Origin: Bacteroidales bacterium
Lineage (GTDB): Bacteria; Bacteroidota; Bacteroidia; Bacteroidales; F082
DNA length: 5,276 nt
NCBI GenBank assembly: GCA_900771045.1
Contig: CAAGMM010000022.1
Coordinates: 1 to 5,276 of the forward strand
Reading direction: 5' to 3'
How positions within the stretch are numbered: position 1 is the stretch's first letter; each line of letters starts with the position of its first letter. The notes under the pieces are model-generated. The model was given only the letters and a program-made list of their open reading frames with translations, did no database searches and was not told the DNA's origin. A program made the translations under genes and the position numbers. Below, in pieces: positions 1-5,276 of this stretch.

Positions 1-1981
1 AGGGGAGCCGGGTGTCGGGAAAACGGCCGTCGCTGAAGGGCTCGCCCAGCGTATAGTCAGCGGCGATGTGCCGGAAAACCTGAAAAGCAAACGGGTTTAT
101 TCGCTCGATATGGGTGCGCTTGTGGCCGGCGCGATGTACAAAGGTGAGTTCGAAGAACGCCTGAAAAGCGTTATCAAGGAGGTCGTCGGCAGTGACGGCG
201 ACATAATTCTCTTCATCGACGAGATTCATACTCTCGTCGGGGCGGGCGGAGGACAAGGCGCGATGGATGCCGCAAACATTCTGAAGCCGGCTCTCGCCCG
301 AGGTGAACTGCGTGCCGTCGGAGCCACCACATTGAACGAATATCAAAAATATTTCGAACAAGACAAGGCTCTCGAACGCCGTTTCCAAAAAGTCATAATC
401 GACGAACCCGACCAACAGGCCTCAATATCGATATTGCGCGGACTGAAGGAAAAATACGAAACTCATCATCAGGTCAGGATTCTCGACGAGGCCATCATCG
501 CCGCCGTCGAACTGTCGTCACGGTATATCAGCGACCGTTTCCTGCCCGACAAGGCAATAGACTTGATTGACGAAGCCGCCTCGCGTCTGAGGCTTCAGAT
601 AAATTCAGTTCCGGAGCCTTTGGAAAACGTTTTGCGAAGGATAAGGCAGCTCGAAATCGAACGTGAAGCCATAAAACGTGAAAACGACACCAAGAAACTT
701 GAGGAATTGAACGCCGACCTCGCCGAATTGGAGGGGCAGCGCGTCGAGTTGAACAGGCGTTGGGAGACGGAACGCGGCTTCGTCGAACAAATTCAACGCG
801 AAAAAAAGAACATCGAGGCTTACAAGCACGAAGCCGACGTCGCGGAGAGAGACGGCGACTACGGCCGTGTGGCGGAAATGAGGTACGGCAAGATAAGGGA
901 GTCTGAAGACATTATCGCGAAGGCGAAACTTCAACTTCAGGCCGTTCAAGGCGAGCATCCGCTTGTCGATGAAGAGGTCTCCGCCGATGACGTCGCCGAT
1001 ATTGTGGCGCGTTGGACGGGCATCCCGGTTCAAAAAATGCTTCAAAGTGAACGCGACAAACTCCTTCATTTAGAAGACGAACTGCACAAACGCGTCGTCG
1101 GACAAGACGATGCCATTCAGGCCGTCGCCGATGCCATCAGACGAAGCCGTGCCGGACTTCAGGACTCAAACCGCCCAATAGGCTCGTTCATCTTCCTCGG
1201 GACGACGGGCGTCGGCAAGACCGAACTCGCGAAAGCCCTCGCCGATTTCCTCTTCAACAACGAGAATGCCATGGTGCGTATCGATATGTCTGAATATCAG
1301 GAAAGACACACTGTTTCAAGGCTTATCGGCGCTCCTCCGGGATATGTGGGATATGATGAAAGCGGTCAACTCACCGAAGCCGTGAGACGGCATCCTTACT
1401 CCGTCGTCCTGCTCGATGAGATTGAAAAAGCCCATCCCGATGTCTTCAACATCCTCCTTCAGGTTCTTGACGACGGACGACTGACCGACAACAAAGGCCG
1501 CGTGGTCGATTTCAAAAACACAATCATCATAATGACTTCAAACATCGGCGCGTCGCTGATTCAGGAAAACATTATGAATATGACGGCCGGTGATGAAGAA
1601 CGCGTTTTTGATAACACCCGCGGGCAAGTGATGGAACTTCTGAAGCAGCATACACGCCCTGAGTTCCTCAATAGAATCGACGACATCATCATGTTCAGGA
1701 CTTTGAGTGAGGAACAGATTGAAAATGTCGTACTTATGCAGTTTGAGGCCGTGAAACATCTGCTTGAGAAAAACGGAATCGCCGTCTCAATGTCCGATGC
1801 GGCTAAGAAACTCATCGCACGGCTGAGTTACGACCCGCAATATGGGGCGCGTCCGGTCAAAAGAATGATGCACCGTAAGATAATGAACGAATTATCGAAG
1901 ATGATTCTCGCCGGAAACGTTGACAAAGACAAACCGATTCTCATTGATGCTGAAGGCGATGACATTGTGTTCGGAAATTAA
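1..1981 (+). CDS. clpB: ATP-dependent chaperone/disaggregase ClpB, 3' part (5' end outside window)
   Basis: Class I AAA+ unfoldase of the cytoplasm. ClpB hexamers work with DnaK/DnaJ/GrpE to pull polypeptides out of aggregates after heat or other stress. The frame is open from base 2 and yields 659 residues ending at TAA 1979-1981. Numbered from base 2, it starts on the first Walker A loop (GEPGVGKT, 1-8). Next come pore loop MYKGEF (Tyr46), Walker B LFIDE (Asp73, Glu74), and the ALERRF arginine-finger pair (126-127). A charged heptad-rich stretch at about 200-320 is the coiled-coil middle domain, which marks ClpB and separates it from ClpA. The second ATPase domain has Walker A GTTGVGKT (400-407), pore loop GYVGY, Walker B VVLLDE (472-473) and sensor 2 GAR (Arg617). 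Roughly 200 residues (N-domain and start of the first ATPase domain) lie to the left, giving about 860 residues in total, normal for ClpB. Both ATPase sites look intact. The GTG at 68 is an internal valine, not a start. Confidence 0.97.
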   Translation, partial: GEPGVGKTAVAEGLAQRIVSGDVPENLKSKRVYSLDMGALVAGAMYKGEFEERLKSVIKEVVGSDGDIILFIDEIHTLVGAGGGQGAMDAANILKPALARGELRAVGATTLNEYQKYFEQDKALERRFQKVIIDEPDQQASISILRGLKEKYETHHQVRILDEAIIAAVELSSRYISDRFLPDKAIDLIDEAASRLRLQINSVPEPLENVLRRIRQLEIEREAIKRENDTKKLEELNADLAELEGQRVELNRRWETERGFVEQIQREKKNIEAYKHEADVAERDGDYGRVAEMRYGKIRESEDIIAKAKLQLQAVQGEHPLVDEEVSADDVADIVARWTGIPVQKMLQSERDKLLHLEDELHKRVVGQDDAIQAVADAIRRSRAGLQDSNRPIGSFIFLGTTGVGKTELAKALADFLFNNENAMVRIDMSEYQERHTVSRLIGAPPGYVGYDESGQLTEAVRRHPYSVVLLDEIEKAHPDVFNILLQVLDDGRLTDNKGRVVDFKNTIIIMTSNIGASLIQENIMNMTAGDEERVFDNTRGQVMELLKQHTRPEFLNRIDDIIMFRTLSEEQIENVVLMQFEAVKHLLEKNGIAVSMSDAAKKLIARLSYDPQYGARPVKRMMHRKIMNELSKMILAGNVDKDKPILIDAEGDDIVFGN

Positions 1982-1998
1982 CACCGTTAAGTTTTTTT
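1978..1998 (+). terminator. weak terminator-like hairpin after clpB
   Basis: TTAAC (1978-1982) and GTTAA (1986-1990) can form a 5-bp stem with a 3-base ACC loop, followed after one G by seven T (1992-1998). The clpB stop codon lies in the left arm. The order stem then T-run is that of an intrinsic terminator, but the stem is short and A/T-rich, so termination would be inefficient. The T-run may instead simply be the A/T-rich spacer of the truA promoter. Confidence 0.25.
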
Positions 1999-2001
1999 CA
2001 C

Positions 2002-2009
2002 TATCTTTG
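2002..2009 (+). promoter_or_regulatory. Bacteroidetes-type -7 promoter element for truA
   Basis: TATCTTTG followed by C is an exact match to TAnnTTTG, the -7 element recognised by the Bacteroidetes primary sigma factor. It lies in the 44-base clpB-truA gap, behind a T-run. No TTG of the -33 kind is found at the usual distance of about 19-21 bases, so the upstream half is degenerate. Transcription would start a few bases downstream, leaving a leader of only about ten bases before the truA ATG at 2026. truA can therefore probably be transcribed independently of clpB. Confidence 0.6.
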
Positions 2010-2025
2010 CGGAAAGATTTTTGAA

Positions 2026-2754
2026 ATGCGGTATTTTCTTCATCTCGCGTACAATGGTGCGAATTACTGCGGATGGCAGGTTCAGCCTAATGCCGTCTCC
2101 GTGCAGGAAACGATAGAGAAGTGCTTGAGCCTCAAGCTGAAACACAAAGTGTCGCTAACCGGATGCGGACGCACGGATACGGGTGTTCACGCACGTTCTT
2201 TCTTTGCCCATTTCGAAACAGACGCGATGACGGCGGACATAGATAACTTCGTGTACCAATTGAACGTTTTTCTTCCTGACGACATCGTCGTATTCCGTTG
2301 TTATCCAGTGCCTTCCGATATGCACGCACGTTTCAGTGCGAAGTCGAGGACGTACAGGTATTATATCACACGAAGCAAGAATCCGTTCAAAAAAAATGAG
2401 GCTTTTTATTTGTACGGCAAACTTGATGTTGATTTAATGCAGAAAGCTGCCGACACGTTGTTTGAATACACCGATTTTACGAGTTTTTCAAAGCTTCATA
2501 CTCAGGTAAAGACGAATAACTGTAAGATTATCAAGGCTTTATGGTATGAAAAAGATGATTTGCTCGTTTTCGAGATAAAGGCCGACAGGTTTCTAAGGAA
2601 TATGGTGCGTGCCATCGTCGGGACGCTTCTTGAAGTGGGACGCGGCCGTTTGACTGTCAATGATTTCAGGGCTGTTTTGGAACGTCGCGACAGATGTTCT
2701 GCCGGCACGTCGGTTCCTGCTCACGCGCTGTTTCTCGAAGACGTCGAATATTAA
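2026..2754 (+). CDS. truA: tRNA pseudouridine(38-40) synthase TruA
   Basis: Converts uridines 38, 39 and 40 in the anticodon arm of many tRNAs to pseudouridine, stabilising the arm and helping reading-frame maintenance; cytoplasmic, no cofactor. The 242-residue protein opens with the family pattern YNGANYCGWQ and QPNAVSVQETIE. It carries the catalytic motif GCGRTDTGVHA with nucleophile Asp51. The active-site region ARFSAKSRTYRYYI (101-114) supplies the conserved tyrosine, and DRFLRNMVRAIVGTLLEVG (187-205) is the usual C-terminal signature. The length is slightly below the 270 residues of E. coli TruA, without loss of a core motif. ATG 2026 is chosen because the conserved N-terminal strand begins at once; a weak purine stretch GGAAAG lies 9 bases upstream. 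It follows clpB on the same strand and converges on the acyltransferase gene 8 bases beyond its stop. Nothing suggests truncation or transfer. Confidence 0.96.
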   Translation: MRYFLHLAYNGANYCGWQVQPNAVSVQETIEKCLSLKLKHKVSLTGCGRTDTGVHARSFFAHFETDAMTADIDNFVYQLNVFLPDDIVVFRCYPVPSDMHARFSAKSRTYRYYITRSKNPFKKNEAFYLYGKLDVDLMQKAADTLFEYTDFTSFSKLHTQVKTNNCKIIKALWYEKDDLLVFEIKADRFLRNMVRAIVGTLLEVGRGRLTVNDFRAVLERRDRCSAGTSVPAHALFLEDVEY

Positions 2755-2770
2755 GGTGGTTTTTATTCGA
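2744..2770. repeat. 7-bp inverted repeat across the convergent stop codons
   Basis: TCGAATA (2744-2750) is repeated inverted as TATTCGA (2764-2770) with 13 bases between. The interval holds the truA stop (2752-2754) and most of the acyltransferase stop (complement of 2763-2765). Transcripts from either side could fold the same small hairpin, a possible weak bidirectional transcription stop. No good T-run follows on either strand, and both arms are largely coding, so it may be chance. Confidence 0.3.
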
Positions 2771-3632
2771 AGTTGTGTTTCCACCGTCTGTGCGTCCAAA
2801 GCCAGTGTTCGGGTTTGCGTTTGATGGTTTCTTCAAGACATTCGGCGTATTTCTGCATAATGGCTCCGTCCGGCAGTTCGGCGGGGTGTTCTGAAAGGAC
2901 TTTGACTTCAAAATGATAATATCCGATTCGGTCTTTTATCACTTCATAGTAAAGAACCGGAATGTCGTATTTTTTCGCGAATCCTTCCGCACCGCGGATA
3001 AAACCGGTCTTTCTGTTCAGAAAATCAGTCACATAGCATCTTTGTGGATTGCTCGGGCATTGGTCGGAGAGGAACATATAGGCGCACGGTTTGCGTTCTT
3101 TATCGTTCTCCTTCATGACTTCGCGAATATTGTCTGCGAAAGCGATGTCGTCGCCATAGCGAGTTCTCGCGCGGTTGATTATCTTTTCGAAAACCTTGTC
3201 GCTGTTATGTGCGCCGACGCCGATTCCGTGGTGTTTGAACTGCATATCGATACTCAGCACCATCCATTCCCAGTTGTTGTAGTGGCTTGACATGAGTATC
3301 ACGCTTCGTCCTTCGTCGTAAAATTTGTTGACGATTTCCGGATTGACGCAGTGATAGCGTCTCATAACGTTTTTTCGGCTTATGGTCAGCATTTTGAGCA
3401 TTTCGGCAGCTACCAAGGTGAGGTGAAAGTAGTTGGCCGTACGCAGCTTCCTTATCTGCCGCATCGTCATTTCGGGGAACGACTGCCTGAGGTTTTCTGT
3501 GGCGACGTTGTGTCTGTAGCGCAATATGAAGTTCGTTATGATGAAAAAGGGCAGAAAAAGCAGATAAACCACTGTCAGTGGCAGTACGGAAATAGGGTAG
3601 AGGATAAGGTAAAAAAGAAATCTTACAAACAT
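2763..3632 (-). CDS. LpxL/HtrB-family lipid A acyltransferase (lysophospholipid acyltransferase fold)
   Basis: Predicted inner-membrane enzyme that moves a fatty acyl chain from acyl-ACP to a lipid acceptor; in the best-known members the acceptor is a lipid A precursor, giving its secondary acyl chain. The 289-residue protein starts with a hydrophobic anchor (about residues 5-36, LFYLILYPISVLPLTVVYLL and on), followed by basic RYRHNVATENLRQSFPE, typical of the family. The HX4E catalytic motif is SSHYNNWEW (His117, Glu122). A SDQCP segment (189-193) sits where LpxL proteins carry DQ, FIRGAEGFAKKYDIPVLY (211-228) matches the conserved core, and PEHWLWTHRRWK (274-285) is a strong C-terminal family signature. 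ATG 3632 is supported by the membrane anchor starting there; the leader is A-rich without a Shine-Dalgarno sequence, usual in Bacteroidota. It lies 13 bases after arcA on the same strand, so co-transcription is likely. The fold and chemistry are well supported; lipid A as acceptor is inferred, and another envelope lipid is possible. Confidence 0.88.
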   Translation of the reverse strand: MFVRFLFYLILYPISVLPLTVVYLLFLPFFIITNFILRYRHNVATENLRQSFPEMTMRQIRKLRTANYFHLTLVAAEMLKMLTISRKNVMRRYHCVNPEIVNKFYDEGRSVILMSSHYNNWEWMVLSIDMQFKHHGIGVGAHNSDKVFEKIINRARTRYGDDIAFADNIREVMKENDKERKPCAYMFLSDQCPSNPQRCYVTDFLNRKTGFIRGAEGFAKKYDIPVLYYEVIKDRIGYYHFEVKVLSEHPAELPDGAIMQKYAECLEETIKRKPEHWLWTHRRWKHNFE

Positions 3633-3645
3633 TACGTTTTTTTTA

Positions 3646-4878
3646 TTACGCTTTTCTAACCAAAGGCATCGTCATGCATCTCGCGCCGCCGCCGCCCCTT
3701 GCCAATTCGTTGCCCTTGAATGTGACCACGCATTGCCTGTAGTCATCGACATTAACGGCTCCGCTTGCTACATCGCTTGCCTTCAAAACTTCAAAACCAC
3801 TGTTAGATAACGTTTCAATGGTGTGATTATTGCGTTCGTAGCCGAGAATTTTTCCGGGTGCGAAGCTGAAGAAGTTAGCCCCGCTGTGCCATTGTTCGCG
3901 GGCGGCCGTATAGTCGTCATCGCCTCCGCACCATATCGGTTCGAGTTCCATACCGAGACCGTTGAGTGCTGACACGAGGTTTTCTTCTTCGACGACTTTA
4001 ACCGGACTTTCTCCGTTGATAATCAGGTGCGTCGTCTTAAAACGATTATTCATAACGACCTGTTTGTATGCCATACACCTGTTTTGTCCGAGCAGGGTGA
4101 AGACCATATCAAGGTGGATGAACGACTCTGGTGAAGACGGAAGTTCCTGGAAGATAAGGTGTTTTTCGGTTTTTTTGCTTTTGAGGTGGCATACCAGGGC
4201 GTCAATGCCGATTCTGTTCGTCCTGATGCCCATACCGCTGAGTATTATGTCGTGGCGTGCGATATGGACGTCGCCGCCCTCTATTGAACCGCCGGGACAA
4301 GGCGTATATCTCTCGACGGGATGAACCACTTCGGTGTCAAAAAGCTTTGTGTTTTTAAATATCGCGTCCAACAAAATCGTTTCCCTGTCCCTTACGTTGG
4401 TCGCCATCTTGTTGATGATGATGTTGTCGAACATCGTGAAGGCGGCGTCACGCATAAAGAAGAGGTTGGGGATTGGGTCGAGGACGAAGCGTTCCTTGAG
4501 TCCGTTGGCTTGAAAGCCTTCGACTAAGACCTTGGCGAGTTTCGCCGCGTTCATCTCGGATAAAATCGGCGTGAGGTACTTGACTTTTTCGTTCGTGCAT
4601 ATTTTCTCCACGATTTTTCGTTTGACTTCGTCGTTTTGCAGCGTCTCTTCTAAGAGTCGGTCGAAAATGACGACGCGCGACACCTTTTTAAGCGTGCCGA
4701 AGAAGTCTTTATAATCTTCCATCGCCTCATTCTTGTTCAGAATGTCACTGAAGAGAAACTTGTGGGCGTTTTCCGGGGTCATATTTTCAATTTCGTTCCC
4801 CGGCGAATGAAGCATCACACATTCCAACTTGCCGAACTCGGATTCAATACAGGGCTTTATGCATCGAAAACTATCCAT
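3646..4878 (-). CDS. arcA: arginine deiminase
   Basis: Hydrolyses L-arginine to L-citrulline and ammonia in the cytoplasm, the first step of the ATP-yielding arginine deiminase pathway and a source of acid-neutralising ammonia. The 410 residues match the family's usual length. The N-terminus has the diagnostic ESEFGKLECVMLHSPGNEIENMTPEN (residues 12-20 then 21-37). The active-site set is complete: PNLFFMRD (Asp144), EGGDVH (Glu200), FIHLDMVFT (His255, Asp257) and RGGGGARCMTMPLVRK near the C-terminus with nucleophile Cys401. GMGIRTNR supplies a substrate-carboxylate arginine. The ARCM(S/T)MPL ending resembles Mycoplasma and Gram-positive enzymes more than Pseudomonas, where GGGHCMTCP is found. 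ATG 4878 is chosen because the family N-terminus follows directly; there is no clear Shine-Dalgarno sequence. It leads an apparent two-gene operon with the acyltransferase. No arcB or arcC is adjacent, so the fate of citrulline cannot be read here. Upstream are a good promoter and an FNR-like box. Confidence 0.95.
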   Translation of the reverse strand: MDSFRCIKPCIESEFGKLECVMLHSPGNEIENMTPENAHKFLFSDILNKNEAMEDYKDFFGTLKKVSRVVIFDRLLEETLQNDEVKRKIVEKICTNEKVKYLTPILSEMNAAKLAKVLVEGFQANGLKERFVLDPIPNLFFMRDAAFTMFDNIIINKMATNVRDRETILLDAIFKNTKLFDTEVVHPVERYTPCPGGSIEGGDVHIARHDIILSGMGIRTNRIGIDALVCHLKSKKTEKHLIFQELPSSPESFIHLDMVFTLLGQNRCMAYKQVVMNNRFKTTHLIINGESPVKVVEEENLVSALNGLGMELEPIWCGGDDDYTAAREQWHSGANFFSFAPGKILGYERNNHTIETLSNSGFEVLKASDVASGAVNVDDYRQCVVTFKGNELARGGGGARCMTMPLVRKA

Positions 4879-4903
4879 AAATGATTTTTTCGTAAAACAA
4901 ACA

Positions 4904-4918
4904 GAGATTTAGCATCTC
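4904..4918 (-). other. small hairpin in the arcA leader
   Basis: GAGAT (4904-4908) and ATCTC (4914-4918) are inverted with a 5-base loop. They lie within the approximately 45-base leader expected from the arcA promoter, close to its 5' end. A 5-bp stem is marginal; it might stabilise the mRNA end or be chance. Confidence 0.2.
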
Positions 4919-4929
4919 CAATAGAATTG

Positions 4930-4960
4930 CAAATTTACAAAAAAATATGCTTGATTACAA
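4930..4960 (-). promoter_or_regulatory. Bacteroidetes-type promoter for arcA
   Basis: Read on the minus strand, TTG (4960-4958) is followed after 20 bases by TAAATTTG (4937-4930) and C. This matches the -33 TTG / -7 TAnnTTTG consensus with normal spacing. The predicted start is near 4926, leaving about 45 untranslated bases before the ATG at 4878. The spacer is A/T-rich with a T7 run just before the -7 element. This is the only strong promoter seen for arcA and the downstream acyltransferase gene. Confidence 0.7.
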
Positions 4961-4964
4961 TCAA
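4951..4964. promoter_or_regulatory. FNR/ANR-like palindrome over the arcA -33 region
   Basis: TTGATTACAATCAA is a perfect 6-2-6 dyad and an exact match to TTGATnnnnATCAA, the E. coli FNR consensus, which ANR-type relatives also recognise with small changes. arcA operons in pseudomonads and other bacteria are known targets of such regulators under oxygen limitation. The centre (4957.5) lies about 31 bases upstream of the predicted arcA start and covers the -33 TTG, closer than the -41.5 of a classical activator site. If the promoter call is right, the site might repress, or a start further downstream may be used. That a CRP/FNR-family protein binds it in this organism is inference. Confidence 0.5.
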
Positions 4965-5076
4965 TGTTCAAAATAAATTAAAAAAAAAAGGACTTGAAAA
5001 ACTAACGCTTTGTGTTATTCCGTTGAATTTATAGAACCCACCATAAGTTTCTGAAAAATCATTGATAGATTGAGAG

Positions 5077-5276
5077 ATGAATGCTGACGATTACTATAAA
5101 TGCCGCAAACACCGAAAGTTGAACAAGAAATTTTCGGAATTCTCGGCGCGTGAGATCTATCTGTGTCTTAAATTAGCTGAATATCTTCTTCTTTCTTTGC
5201 CCCTTTTTATAATCTTCCAAGTTGAACTTTTATTCTCAAACTACCTCCCATTCAGCGATATTCTTCTTCTCGCTTG
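5077..5276 (+). CDS. unrecognised protein, N-terminal part (runs off right edge), possibly membrane-associated
   Basis: From ATG 5077 one frame stays open for 66 codons plus two bases to the window end; a TGA at 5071-5073 closes it upstream, so this is its first ATG. No other frame on either strand is comparably open here. The product begins MNADDYYKCRKHRKLNKKF, a strongly basic tail, then an amphipathic stretch FSAREIYLCLKLAEY, then a leucine/phenylalanine-rich segment at about residues 36-53 (YLLLSLPLFIIFQVELLF) and a second hydrophobic patch near 57-66. The basic-then-hydrophobic order suggests a membrane protein with a cytoplasmic N-terminus, though acidic residues (Glu35, Glu50) flank the core. 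Only a weak GAGAG precedes the ATG. I do not recognise the family. Base composition is more A/T-rich than clpB. The frame could be accidental, since 67 open codons in A/T-rich DNA are uncommon but not impossible. Confidence 0.45.
   Translation, partial: MNADDYYKCRKHRKLNKKFSEFSAREIYLCLKLAEYLLLSLPLFIIFQVELLFSNYLPFSDILLLA

Larger units (their letters stand above)
4879..5076. other. A/T-rich divergent intergenic region
   Basis: This 198-base gap separates the minus-strand arcA operon from the plus-strand frame starting at 5077. It holds the arcA leader, promoter and FNR-like box on the left, and a run of ten A (4980-4989) in the middle. On the right is a faint plus-strand promoter candidate: TTG 5023-5025, 18 bases, then TAAGTTTC 5044-5051, which misses TAnnTTTG only at the last base. 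No RNA gene, riboswitch or insertion-sequence end was recognised. Confidence 0.5.

Noticed and set aside
605..1069. Minus-strand open frame of 154 codons inside clpB
   Set aside because: It is antisense to the ClpB middle domain, whose translation shows clear family conservation; the predicted product has no recognisable motif and no promoter.
1199..1222. GTTGVGKT instead of GPTGVGKT in the second ClpB Walker A loop
   Set aside because: The proline-to-threonine change keeps GxxxxGKT intact and, as far as I recall, is common in Bacteroidota ClpB, so it is lineage-typical rather than a defect.
2913..3659. Two plus-strand open frames (125 and 102 codons) opposite the acyltransferase
   Set aside because: The minus-strand frame holds the HX4E motif and C-terminal family signature throughout the interval; the antisense frames are shadows without promoter or recognisable domains.
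3962..4714. Plus-strand open frames of 60-120 codons opposite arcA
   Set aside because: All lie within the well-conserved arginine deiminase gene and show no protein-like conservation of their own.
4980..4989. Run of ten A in the divergent gap
   Set aside because: Homopolymer A runs are common in A/T-rich Bacteroidota intergenic DNA; no stem precedes it on the plus strand or follows in a terminator-like arrangement on the minus strand.
5116..5227. Direct repeat AAGTTGAAC at 5116-5124 and 5219-5227
   Set aside because: Nine bases, two copies, both inside the putative coding frame and with no related structure; compatible with chance.
5077..5276. CRISPR, tRNA, insertion-sequence ends or retron-like RNA in the right flank
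   Set aside because: No regularly spaced repeats, cloverleaf, terminal inverted repeats or reverse-transcriptase motifs were seen.

Overview
The window looks like chromosomal DNA from a member of the Bacteroidota, probably a Bacteroidales-type anaerobe or facultative organism. The main evidence is two intergenic promoters of the Bacteroidetes kind (-7 element TAnnTTTG). Gene starts are preceded by A/T-rich leaders with weak or no Shine-Dalgarno sequence, and the protein set fits the group. Species cannot be fixed from this sequence alone. Coding DNA is of moderate GC, while the gap at the right end is strongly A/T-rich.

Layout from left to right. (1) Positions 1-1981, plus strand: the C-terminal three quarters of the disaggregase ClpB, entering at the Walker A loop of its first ATPase domain. 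(2) Positions 2026-2754, plus strand: complete truA (tRNA pseudouridine synthase A), 44 bases after clpB, with its own TATCTTTG promoter element in the gap. (3) Positions 2763-3632, minus strand: an LpxL/HtrB-family acyltransferase, convergent with truA across only 8 bases. (4) Positions 3646-4878, minus strand: complete arginine deiminase (arcA), 13 bases upstream of the acyltransferase and probably co-transcribed with it. (5) Positions 4879-5076: an A/T-rich regulatory gap with a well-formed Bacteroidetes promoter for arcA and an exact match to the FNR/ANR consensus (TTGATnnnnATCAA) over its -33 region. (6) Positions 5077-5276, plus strand: an open frame running off the right edge that begins an unrecognised, probably membrane-associated protein.

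clpB and truA are housekeeping genes (protein rescue and tRNA modification). The arcA-acyltransferase pair is the more distinctive unit. Arginine deiminase produces ammonia and citrulline, and in other bacteria is classically induced by oxygen limitation through FNR/ANR. The FNR-like box suggests comparable control here, which through the tight operon could also reach an envelope-lipid acyltransferase. No arcB, arcC, arginine transporter, mobile element, CRISPR array, tRNA or rRNA is visible. I found no clearly undescribed system; the best leads are the FNR-like box, the arcA-acyltransferase coupling and the unrecognised right-edge frame.
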